The notes beneath the pieces are model-generated. The model worked only from the letters and a program-made list of their open reading frames with translations, was not told where the DNA came from and did no database searches. From assembly GCA_019454045.1 (NCBI GenBank), contig SKCR01023749.1, positions 62,001-126,000 of the forward strand: a DNA stretch of 64,000 bases. The letters run 5' to 3'. Numbering within the stretch: the stretch's first letter is position 1; every line of letters starts with the position of its first letter. This DNA is from Zanthoxylum bungeanum (lineage: Eukaryota; Streptophyta; Magnoliopsida; Sapindales; Rutaceae). The position numbers and the translations under genes were made by a program. Positions 22,984-34,156 of the stretch are shown one piece after another.

Positions 22984-23758
22984 ACTATGATTAGGGGTGG
23001 GCAAAAAAACCGACCGAACCGAACCAAACCGCAAACCGAACCAAACCGGACCGAATTTACGATTTTTTTCTAACGGTTCGGTTTGCGGTTCGGATTGGCC
23101 CACCCCAAACGGTTTACGGTTCGGTTCAGGAGCTAATCCGAACCGCACCTGTTAAACCGAACCGAACCGTTATAATTAAAAAAAAATTATATTTTTATAA
23201 AAAAATTTGTATTTTTCTTTTAATTTTTTTATATGTTTTTTTTATTAGTATGTTAATACTTTTATTCTTAATTTTTTTGTTAATATATTTATTTGTTAGT
23301 ACTTTTATTCTTCAATTTTTTGTTTTATGATATCATCATTATTCTTAAAATTAAGATGTTGGATTTGTCTCTTAATTAGAAAGATGGTAGCATCATTATT
23401 TAGTATATTTTTAAAAAATACAAGAATTAATTGTGCCTCATTTTTCAATCTTTAATTGAGTGTATGTGTTCCCTAAAGTCACAGCTTACACCCTAGTATT
23501 TCATACTATTTGTTGGGTAGACTAGTTTTTTTTTTTGGGTCTTCACTTAAGTGGATGAGAATTTATTTTAAATATAATAATCCGTAAACCGAACCGAACC
23601 AATTCGTAAACCGTTGGTTAAAAAATTTTCAATCCGAACCAAACCGTTATTTAATGGTTTGGTTTGAGAGGTAAGAAATCCGAACCGTAAAATATGATTT
23701 GGTTTGGTTTTTAGCAAAAACCGAACCAAACCGAACCGCGCCCACCCCTAACTATGAT
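22984..23758. mobile_element. non-autonomous hAT-like element (22992-23750), TSD ACTATGAT
   Basis: A 759-bp element with terminal inverted repeats TAGGGGTGGGC / GCCCACCCCTA, flanked by the perfect 8-bp direct repeat ACTATGAT (22984-22991 and 23751-23758). The 8-bp duplication and the short TIR fit the hAT superfamily. Just inside both ends are arrays of AACCG / CGGTT (as CCGAACCAAACCG units), arranged as inverted subterminal repeats. The middle is AT-rich and codes for nothing. Confidence 0.9.
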
Positions 23759-24534
23759 TTGTTGGGATGTTAGCACTGGAAAAATTATAAGTATTTGATA
23801 TTAGTTTTCTTAAAAACGCTATTGTTGCTGGTTATATTTTTCGTTCATTGCATATAGACATTACTATCATTTTTTTTATGAATGTATGTTCTATTTTAAT
23901 GAAATATGCATTGATTGTCTAATGATAAACAAGTTCTAAAATATGTATGCAATTTTTTTGAATATGACTTGCATGTTTAATTATGTTGATAACTTTTTCG
24001 CACTGTTCCCATGGATGATGATTGGTCACAAAGTGATCTTTTGACTCTAAATTCATTGTGATATATTATTGAGCATGATATGTTATTAGAGTTGGTGCTT
24101 GGAGCGCCAATCCGAATAATGTACTGTATATTTATTATTTATTAATAAAATAATTACATTGTCATTTCTAAGCCTTATTAATGGTAATGTCAATATGCTT
24201 ATTAGATTGATGTATCAATATGCTAAGAATGACATCGACCTTAGAATAATCAAGTAGTAATAATGGACACTAGGTGGTCCGACATTGTGATAATTGACCG
24301 GCGAAATCACATGCGTATAACGCAAGCATACGTATAGTTCAAGTAGTATAAATGTATCGATCCCAGGGGGACTTAATACCTATGCTATTAATTTATGAAG
24401 CCAAATTTTTACAAGTATCTAATAGATTGGTTGTTTGATTTGATGATGACTTTAATTAAAACAAGTAAATAAAACAGCACGGATGTAGAATAATGAAAAT
24501 TCAATATTATTAAACTATCTAGGGTTGTGAAACA
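23759..24534. other. no recognisable gene
   Basis: AT-rich DNA up to the 5' LTR of the next element. A short stretch with GTATCGATCCCAGGGGGACT near 24353-24372 recalls sequences often seen in plant gypsy untranslated regions, but nothing else supports an element here. Confidence 0.35.
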
Positions 24535-26459
24535 TGTTGGACAGTTATGACCCATAGTGTCACTGTTTGTAAAAGACATTGTGTTTTTGTACAAAATTAA
24601 CTAATGTTGTAATGAAATTACCTTTTACCGTTTTGTAATTTATTTACTTTGATATATAAATGGTAAAAGTCCATATGATTAGTTCTGGATTGAGATGATA
24701 TGAGACAGTATCAATCCATAAAGGTTTAATTATTAAATATCCATAGTCATAGTATTATCGAGATTAGACATCGATAATACGGAATAGACTGGTATTTCAC
24801 TTGTGCCCGTTGTGAGGGCATAACGATATAGTTCTCATATATTTAAGTATTGGATACTTATACAAGTGCGATAGGAGGTTGTGTTTTACCGATGGTACGG
24901 AAAACAGCTTCGCTTTTGATAGACCCCGCGGAATCCCATTGGTAGTATGTCTATGTGTCTATGGGAGTCCGCTTCAGGGTAGGTGTATTTGGTCTTAACC
25001 TGAGACTTGCATCGCTAGTTCTTATGACAATCGATAGCTTTGGTTTTGGTCGTCCAGGACTTTAACAGGTTCTGTGTACGCCTCTTATGGGTTTATTGAG
25101 AATCGTAGTGTATTGGATGTGATGTCAAGACGGAAGTATCACTTCGGCCATATAGAGATGATGATCATGCAAGGATTCAGAACTGGTTCTCTATTGTGTT
25201 GCAACCATCTGGATAATATGACAAGGTCATGATTATCTGATTCAAAGAGACTAGTTGCTTGATATCCGATATGTGATTCGTACGTGGCAGACATTATTCC
25301 AGCCCCAGGCCTTGCACGTGACATCCGATACTGGATCGCTATACACAATACTACGGTATACTACGCCTGATATAGATCGTATATTCCATTAAGAATATTT
25401 ATGGAGAATTGGGTAGGCATGGCGCTTTGCTAGAAGCCAACCTTGTCTCGTAAATCGGTAAAAACGTAGTACGAGGTACGTACGTGTTCGGATAGTCTGA
25501 CGACCGGATTTACTGCCAATATATCCAGGGATCTCTTGGGTCACTTCCTGAGGATACACCGATAATGTATGATTCAAGCTTAATTAATCTGGGATTAATT
25601 GCGGAGAGACTTTATCTTGGATAAATTACTATTTGAAGAGAGAGAAAGATTAATTTGGAATTAATCGTTAAATAATATATTTGATATATTAATCGAAATT
25701 AGATTTCGAAGCAGAATTAAAATTAGATTTTAATTCGGGCAAAAGAGTTAATTTAGAATTAATTCGTTAGCGACGTGAATAGAAATTTTGCTAGGTAAAA
25801 TTATTTAATTAAATTCGATTTAATTACGTTGCGACGGAAGTTCATTAATTCAGAATTTACGAACCCAAGCCCGATATTATTTGTGGGCCCACTCGCATTC
25901 GGAATCGAGTGGGGCCCATATGTCACATCAAATGTCACATCACATGTCACCTTTAATTGCTTTGGTTGATGTATTTTGGTGGAGTGTTGTTGGGTGGCTT
26001 GTTAAACACTCCAATGTCAAGCTTTGATGGACCTTTACCAAATCCAACTTTTGGTATATCATTATTATTGTTTTTGAAACAATTACACAAGTCTTCTATT
26101 CTCTCTCTTTGGCCGAATGCAGTAAGCCATTTTTCCTCTCTATTTTCTTCTTCTTTCACCGAATTTTGAAGGGAAAAAATTTGAAGAATTTTTGTTGCAT
26201 TAATTCTCAAAAAGCTAGCAATCATCAAGGATCATAATAAGGTGTTAGGGAAACCTATTCAAGAGCTTGGAAACTCAAAACAAAGCTTGGAGCTTTTGGA
26301 GTCCCTTGGCCGAATTCAAAAAACAATCTTGGAGGAAAATTTTGTTGATCAACGCATCCAAAAGCCGATCAATGTAAGTGTGTTTCCGCCACTCTTATTT
26401 GTTATTCATTCACATTTTATGCTTATCTTGATCTTGGGACTAAATCTAGAAACCCAACA
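24535..26459 (+). repeat. 5' LTR of the large copia element
   Basis: Begins TGTTGGACAGTTATGACC and ends AAACCCAACA, directly before the PBS. It matches 42914-44836 along its length. A short segment of TCACATCA repeats lies near 25921-25950. Confidence 0.9.
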
Positions 26460-26460
26460 A

Positions 26461-26475
26461 TGGTATCTATGAGCC
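26461..26475 (+). other. variant primer binding site
   Basis: TGGTATCTATGAGCC lies one base after the LTR. It resembles the tRNA-iMet PBS (TGGTATCAGAGCC) but carries extra bases in the middle. Confidence 0.7.
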
Positions 26476-28666
26476 AAAATGAGCATGAAATGAATTAGGG
26501 TAAAATTTGGGTAAAATCAATTTGAGCATGATTTGATAAAATTGATTGATTGAGTATGATTGAATAATGATATATTGAGGTTGTATTGGATCAATTTCAT
26601 GAAATATTGATTGGATCAATTTTTGCCGCATGAATAGGCTTGGCCGAATATATATATGTTACCCTAGGTTCATGGTAATTTTTGTTTTGATGATCATTGG
26701 ATGACTTGAAACGAATTGGAAATGTTGATTTGTAATTCGATCGGATTGAAAAACTAAATCGGACAAAAATCCTAACCATTTTCAAGAAACAAAGAGCATG
26801 TAATGACTTGATTTTTGATTCAAAAATGTTGGACATAAGTTGAACAAATGAATACATAATTAATTAGTTAAATTGTATTTTGGAAATATTAATTTGGGTA
26901 ATTAATTGATGTATTACACTTTAATTAATTGGATTATAAAATTTGGAATTTTAAAATTTGGTTAATTGGGCTTAATTGTGAATTGGGCTTAAAATTGTTG
27001 TATTCGGGCATAATGAGCTTGGTTGGGTCAAGTTGGTTTAGGCCAATTGGATTGGATCCAAATTGGGCCTAAATCATTCTATTAAGTCCAAATAGGACAA
27101 ATGGGCTTTAAAAGATTAATTGGGCCTTATGGGCCGAAATTGGTTTTTTGGCATATGAGGGTGATTCCTCAATTGGGCTTGGTAATTGGGTTTGACCCAT
27201 ATTGACCAAAGCCCATGCCTTATAAAATCAATTGAAAGCCCATCGGACTTTAATTAAACGATCATTGGATGTTAGTTGAGCTTTGAGACCCGATTAGATT
27301 AGATTTGGAATCTAAGTCATTAAAGCGCATTAAAAGTGTAGATATTTAATTTGGAATTAAATAAATGAATTAGTATTGAATACAAATTAAATTAGAATTA
27401 ACGAGTAGTTCGATATAATTCAAGAATTTTTACTTTGAGTACTTATTCTCAAACGAGTTGGACTCCCGCAAAATCAAATCGTTGTTTGAACATTGGATGA
27501 TCACATAATTAAAGACTAATTAATTGGATTAGATTGGTTGAATTGCATGCTATAAATGAATACATGGATGTGTTGAATGAATAGCGTATATCGGATGGAT
27601 ATTAGAAGGGAAAGGACAATTTTAGAAATAGTTGTAAATTTGGAATTTATAAATTGGACCTGCTTGTCCAGTCTTATCTCTCATTATTTCTTTGTATTCT
27701 CTTCTCACCTAATTTCCCTCAATGTATTGAGGTTTCTATTATTGTATTATGTAATTGGGTAGAAGTACAAATAGTTCTAGCCGGGGAGAGGAAATGGAGT
27801 GATTTGTTCTAGGAACAATCTGTTAAATATCCATCTGCATATCATTATTAATTTACTTTCCGCGCCTTATTATGCTTTTAGAATGCATGCTTAAGGGTGT
27901 ATGATAAGACCTTAACAAAGATAATAAATTGGTTGCCAATTTACACGAAAAACCCTCAAAACATTTTAAGCATTATTTCCTTCCATTGAGTGATTCTTAC
28001 TCAAGATCCAAGATTGGCATTGGTTTGTTGGCCAAAGTCAAGACCTTTGTCATATCGCAGATGTGTTTGAATCATGAAAGCCTTGTTCTATATCGGTGTC
28101 TTGTCCAAGTTGTGATTTGTTGGCCAAAGTCAAGATCACTTCTTTTCCATCGACATTGATTATGAAGCTTTCCATGTCAATGGGTTCCGCTTAACTGGAA
28201 TCATTAAGCTTGTTGTGCCAAAGCCAAGGCTTAGTTGATTCAGAGGAAAAAAGGTTAGGCAAATATATTTAATATATTGGAATATGTATTGTATATATGT
28301 TTCGGACTTGGATGTCCACCTACCGGATCTAGGAATTGGATGAGATCCAATTGATATTCGAGATCTACCTAGTTAAGTTTCATACAACTTTTTGGCCAAA
28401 GTCAAGGTTGTGTGTTATTTAACGGGATCCTAGCCCACTAGGAAACTGGGTTTCCCGAGTACTCGACAGAGGGTTAGAGGCTCGTTAAAAAAATAGTGGG
28501 AGGCTAGTATTGAATTTGCAATTTCGTTCAGATACTTAGCTTTACGCGCTTTCAAATTATTTCGTCAAAATTATTAATTAGTTAGACTAATATAATGTAT
28601 TTTTCTTGTAACAGTTAGATTGTACCCATATATCGTTGATTAGATAGTTGGACTATCGTAATCAAG
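26476..28666 (+). other. long untranslated leader of the copia element, with repeated TTGGCCAAAGTCAAG
   Basis: About 2.2 kb of non-coding DNA between PBS and gag. TTGGCCAAAGTCAAG occurs exactly at 28028-28042, 28120-28134 and 28392-28406, and in an altered form at about 28213-28228. The rest is AT-rich, without recognisable ORFs. Confidence 0.7.
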
Positions 28667-29536
28667 ATGACGGGAAAGGAAAGTGTCCGAGACATTATCA
28701 TGGGCGAAAATGTCTTCAAGGGGACAAACTTTGCCGATTGAGAAATGAATCTGAGGATAGTCCTTGGATCCGAGAGGCTACTATATACTATAGAGAGACA
28801 TCTTGGGCCTAAACCCAGACCTGATGAGTTGCTTGAGCTAGATCTTTGGAAGACCCATAGCGATGAAAATACAATTGCTCAGTCTATTATGCTTGCTGTT
28901 ATGACCCAGCATTTCCGTCGACAGAACAAAGACTTGGATCCCTATAACATGTTGGCGAGGTTGCACGATCTTCACTGATCTAACCGTAGATCGCAGAGAT
29001 ATTAGTTGCTGAAGAAGCTCTTCCATGCACGTACGTTATATGGCATGTCTGTTAAGTCCCATGTGGCACAGATGATTGCTGACATAGATGAGTTGACTCA
29101 GATGGGGATAGTCCTTGAGGCTGAGACTACCGTAGATTTGATCTTGCTGTCTCTCCCCGAAACTTGGAGAGGTTTTATTATAAACTATAAACTGCTGAAC
29201 CAAGATGATACTCTTGGAGAGTTGATGTCGATTCTGAAGGAAGCTGAGAAGGAGCTTCTCAAGGGCAATAAGTGTGAGGAGCACTTTGCTTCAACGTCCC
29301 AATCTCCAAAGGCTTGGCCTAAGGCGACTGATGGTTTTAAAGAGAAAAAGCATAAGAGAAAGGCAAGGCCAAATTATCAAAGGCTTCTTGGAAGCCTAAG
29401 GACAAATCTCAGGATGTATGCCTCCAGTGCGGCAAGCAGGGTCACTGGAAACTTGACTGCCGCGAGTACAAGGCACTCCGGAAGAAGATTAAAGCGGGCA
29501 AGACACCGGCTTCATGTATGTTTGTTATTGAAATAA
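28667..29536 (+). pseudogene. copia gag with zinc knuckle, degenerate
   Basis: The probable start is the ATG at 28667 (MTGKESVRDIIMGENVF). A stop (TGA) follows at about 28739, and the frame resumes at MNLRIVLGSERLLYTIE. A second stop lies after LHDLH (28978). The frame from 29006 carries KLFHARTLYGMSVKSHVAQM, MGIVLEAETTVDLILLSLP and LGELMSILKEAEKELLKG, as in UBN2-type Gag. The zinc knuckle (CLQCGKQGHWKLDC) is in another frame at 29416-29460. Gag would coat the element RNA. At least two stops and one frameshift show this copy is dead. Confidence 0.8.
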
Positions 29537-31181
29537 ACATGACTACTTCTAGTTTTAAAATTTGGATTTTTGATTCTGGTTGTGGTACTCACATATGTAC
29601 TGATGTGCAGGATCTGTGGATTAGCAGGAGACTGACCTAAGGGGAGATTGATCTACGCGTCGGAAATGGGGCACCAGTCGTCGTTTTGGCCGTTGGCACT
29701 TTTGTTTTAGAACTGCCATCGGGCCATGTACTTGAACTTAATGACTGTTATTATGTACCTAGTTTGACTAGGAATATTATTACTGTATCTATGTTAACCC
29801 AATGTGGGTATACTTTTGTATTCAGGAACACTGGGTGTTTTGTGTATAAAAATGATGTAGAAATTTGCACTGCTGTTGCAAATAATGGTATTATATTTTG
29901 AATATAAATCAATCTCAAACATATAATATAACAAACAAAAGGCTCAAAATGAGTAACAAAGATGAAACTTATATGTGGCACCGTCGTCTGGGACACATAA
30001 ATAAGACTCGCATATCCACACTTTCGAAGAGTGGGTACTTGGACGGATTTGATCCAAATTCATATGACATCTGTGATCTTGTTTATTAGGCAAAATGCCT
30101 AAATCACCTTTTAACGGTAAAGGTGAACACGCCACCGAACTGTTAGCCCTCGTTCATAGTGACGTATGTGGGCCCATGTCTAGCCAGGCTAGAGATGGAT
30201 ACGAATACTTCATAATCTTTACGGATGATGCATCGCGTTGTGGTCCTGTGTATCTTATGAGACACAAGTCGGAAACTTTTGAGAAATTCAAAAAGTTTCG
30301 ACACGAAGTTGAAAAACAGACCGGCAAGAGTATAAAGACATTACGGTCGGACATGGTGGCGAATACTTGAGCAATGAGTTTCTAGATTACTTGAAAGAAT
30401 ATGGTATTCTTTCACAGTGGACTCCTCCTGGAACACCGCAATTAAACGGTGTGTCCGAACGGAGAAATTGAAATTTGTTGGACATGATAAGGTCTATGAT
30501 GAGTCGCACTGAGCTACCTATTTCCTTCTAGGGATATGCATTAAACAATGCAATTCTTATTTTGAATAAGGTTCCGTCAAAATCTGTTCAACAGACTCCG
30601 TATGAGATATAGACAGAAAAGAAACCAGGTTTCTCATTCCTAAAGATTTGGGGATGCTGGGCATACGTCAAATGTTTGGAAGGTACCAAACTTGAGCCCA
30701 AATCAGATAAATGCCTATTCGTAGGATATCCTAGGGAAACCAAAGGATATTACTTCTGTCACCCAGGAGAGAACAAAGTATTTTTTGCTCTACATGCGGT
30801 TTTCCTTGAGAAGGAATTCCTAAATACAGTGGTTAGTGGGAGGAAATTAGAATTCGATGAAAGTCGAAGTGATACTATTCCTGGTATAGAATCCTCAACG
30901 GAACAAGAACAGTCCATCCGGGATGAGACTGTACGACAATCTTCTATTACACAAGGACCGCGTAGGTCGGAGAGAGTCATGAAACAACCTGAGAGGTATG
31001 GGTTTCTGATCTCACCTCATGTAGATATTAATCTCATTGAGGATAATGAACTGGCTACATATGAGGAAGCGATACAAGATATCGATTCCGCTTTATAGCA
31101 AGAAGCCATGAAGTCCGAAATGGATTCCATGTACACCAACCAAGTTTGGACACTGGTTGATGCACCAGAAGGCGTAAAGCT
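29537..31181 (+). pseudogene. copia protease and integrase, N-terminal half of split pol
   Basis: Protease is seen as IWIFDSGCGTHICTD (about 29560-29605), followed by VGNGAPVVV and NDCYYVPSLTRNIITVSML. The pre-integrase motif is MWHRRLGHINKTRI (from about 29971). Integrase residues are D in HSDVCGPM (about 30160), D in TLRSD (about 30348) and E in GVSERRN (about 30460). The C-terminal part has CLFVGYPRETKGYYF and SERVMKQPERYGFL. Many stops interrupt it. Coding homology stops abruptly at PEGVK (31180), where the nested insertion begins, and resumes at 41451. Confidence 0.85.
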
Positions 31182-32256
31182 CGTGAGTTCCAATTTTATT
31201 GGCATGTGTCCGTGACAAAATAAGTTCAATTGAGTTGTAATCTGTCGTGAAGATCTTTGTGCAATTAGACTGGTTTTTGGCTGCTGAGCATCAGACATAC
31301 GTTCGTGGTGCGTTCGTTGCAGTGTTCGAACGTGTGGCGATAGTGGCACGTTCTATATTAGGTTCGAACGGGAATTCCAGAGAGCAAATGTTTGAGTCAC
31401 GTTCTTGTTGGGTTCGAACGAGATCATTCCAGAGAGCTCACGTTCGTTGTTTGTTCGAGTGGCGTTCGAACGAGTCTTCACAGAAAGGGCGCGTTGGTGT
31501 TGCTTTCGAGTAACCGTTCAAACGCGACTACGATCTGAACGCATTTTTGGCCTGAAAAACCCTAGCTTTTCACCCTACCTATAAATATAACACTTAGCCG
31601 CCATTCCCCAGGGGTTGAAAGAGCTGAAACACTTTTCCCTTGAGCCAAATCTCTCAAAGATTTCAACTCTCTTTGATTTTACCTTGAAGACTCCTTGAAT
31701 CTCATGTCTTCTTTGTTAATGGTGAAATCCATTCTTTGATAAACCTTCAAAACAACTTAACCCAAATTCCCTAATCCTTTAGAGTTCTTCAGGAGGAAGT
31801 TTGGTAGTCGGAGTTCTGGCGTCATTGATGATATAATCTACTCAGAGACTTCAGAGGTTCTGAAGAAAATCGTGGGTTATGGGCTTGAGGAGTTGCCTTG
31901 AGTTCTTGCAGTATTGAGGTACTTGAGTCTGTGGAGTTTCCACCATAGGTCTTGACCATCGCTGTAAGTTTTTCTCTATATAGTGGATTCGGGTGGTATC
32001 CTATACCCGGAGTGGTTTTTTACTCGAAAGAGTTTTCCACTTCGTCACCAAAATTATTGTGTTGAATTTTGTGTGATTGATTTTATTTGCTGCTTTATTT
32101 ATCGTTATTGTTTTTATATTTGCAGCATATTTTATTTGATTGTTATTGTGGTTGCCTGTTAATTTGCCTGTTGCAATTCCATAGTAGCAGTAACAGGACT
32201 TGTCCTATTTATTATTTTAATTCCGTATAGGGTCAGAACCTTAGGACGATTTTTCA
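31182..32256 (+). repeat. left LTR of the SIRE-like tandem block
   Basis: Begins (C)GTGAGTTCC, with the first T changed to C compared with the other two LTRs, and ends GATTTTTCA. TTCGAACG occurs four times (31325, 31363, 31413, 31465). A TATA-like box, TATAAATA, lies at 31581-31588. The PBS follows two bases after the end (32259). Confidence 0.9.
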
Positions 32257-32258
32257 AT

Positions 32259-32271
32259 TGGTATCAGAGCC
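32259..32271 (+). other. PBS of internal region A
   Basis: TGGTATCAGAGCC, standard tRNA-iMet primer site, two bases after the LTR. The same site follows the middle LTR at 36925-36937. Confidence 0.95.
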
Positions 32272-32297
32272 TGAACTCGATCCTTGACCCATTAGCT

Positions 32298-34156
32298 ATG
32301 GAGCGTAGTCAACCCTTGAATTGTCCGCCATTTTTTGATGGCACAGAATATTTACATTGGAAGGTTCGCATGAAGGAGTTCCTTAAGTCCTTAGATGAGA
32401 GGGTCAAGATGACTGTTGAACACGAGTGGAAACCTCCTGTTGTTGTTGTTGATGGGGTATCTTCCCCTAAAGATAAATTGACCTGGACCAATGACGAATT
32501 TGATGCTAGCAATAGGAACAGCAAGGCTGTTAATGCCATACATGGTGCTATTTGTTCTGCTGAATTTAGGAGAATCTCTATGTGTGAGATAGCCAAGGAT
32601 ACTTAGGACATCCTGCAGACTGTGCATGAGGGCACATTATCTGTTAAAAATAGTAGACTCCATGATCTTGCTACTAGGTTTGAGGACGCTAGAATGAAGG
32701 ATGATGAGACCTTTGATCAATTTTATGTTGAGATAAACGATATCATTAACTCAAGCTTTAACCTAGGTGAGACTATTCCTACCAATAGGATAGTTAGGAA
32801 AATCCTTAGATCCCTTCCTGATAAATTCCTACCCAAGATTACCGCCATCGAGGAAAGTAATGACCTCGATAAGCTTGATTTGGAAGAACTCGTAGGAAAA
32901 CTGCAAGTTTATGAGAAAAAGCTTCCTGGTTATAGAGAGCAAAAAACATTTTCGATGAAAATCACAAAGGAAGTTGTGCATGATTCATCTGGTGATAATG
33001 ATACCTTTACGGATCGTGATTTGGAATTTTTTGCAAAGAAGTTTAAGAAATTTCTTAAACTTAAGAAGATTGGCCATAACAGTAATATGGATAGTGAGAA
33101 TGAGCCTAGAGAGAGTAAACATAGCAGAAGTGAGTCTGGAGAGGATAAGGATAGTACATCCCATGGTGCCCAATGCTATGAATGTGAAGGATATGGGCAC
33201 GTTAGATCTGAGTGTCCCACATACCTTAGGGCTAAAGGCAAGAAAGCCATGACAGTATCACTTAGTGATTCTGAAAGTGATGACTCTCCTAAAGGCAATT
33301 ATATTGCTTTTACTCCTAGTGTGACTGATGAGAGAGAGATTGTTGTCAATGATACTGATTCTGAAGTTTCTCTTGATAAGTCTGTTGATGAGGAAAGTCT
33401 TTAAGTAGCTTATGTTGAACTGTTTAATGAGAGTTTATCTATTAAGAAGACTAATATAGAGGTCAGTAAAAGGCTGAAAATTGTTGAGCTAGAAAAGAAT
33501 GAAGCTCAAGCTAAATTTGAGCAAAGCCTTTTGATGGTGATGACCTAGAGGAGAGGAATAAAATCCTAGTTAATAGAGTCCAGATATTAGAGACTGAACT
33601 TGAAGATGCTAGAACCCAATTGTCCGCATTTTCTAGTGGAAATAAAAAGGTGGACCGTATGTTAGGTATTATTTCTAAGCCTAACTGTAATAAGGCTTCT
33701 TCTTCCAAAGCTGTGACTGTAGGAGCTAAATGTGACTTAGGTAAGAAACCTGTTATGTGTAGTCATGTTTCTCCTCCTGTTGTTCCTCGTCCTGTTTCCC
33801 AACCTCAATTTAGAGGTATTATGGGTAAACCTCGCTCTCATCCGAGGGTTGTGCCTGTTTGCCACCACTGTGGCAAGGCAGGACACATTAGGCCTAAGTG
33901 CTTCATGCTTCACAAGCAAAAGAAGAGGCCTAAAAAGGTGTCACCTAGATTTGACTCTTCTAATCTAGCTTCTCAAGTTTCTGCACTAACAAAGCAGACA
34001 AAATTTCTTAGTGAGAAACTTAATTTTTTGACTAGGAATTCTCAAGTGGATGAGGTTCCTAGAAAGGTTTGGGTGAAGAAGCAAGATGAATTTCCATCTT
34101 CTTCTGTGTGTCCTGATGAACATGATGAGAGTGCACTTCGGTGTAACTCTGCTTAA
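32298..34156 (+). pseudogene. SIRE-like gag, copy A
   Basis: Starts MERSQPLNCPPFF and contains the SIRE-type N-terminal pattern YLHWKVRMKEFLKSLDE and VEHEWKPP, followed by UBN2-like ARMKDDETFDQFY and RKILRSLPDKFLPKITAIEE. There are two zinc knuckles, CYECEGYGHVRSEC near 33174 and CHHCGKAGHIRPKC near 33861, with an acidic/serine stretch between them. A stop after IAKDT (32604-32606), another after EESL (33402-33404) and a one-base deletion near 33535 interrupt it. The protein would bind and package RNA. No pol domain follows the stop at 34156; copy B has different lesions. Confidence 0.9.

Noticed and set aside
26242..26253. TGTTAGGGAAAC as an LTR start, also present near 21768
   Set aside because: The first lies inside the 5' LTR of the large copia element, the sequences diverge immediately after 12 bases, and there is no paired end.
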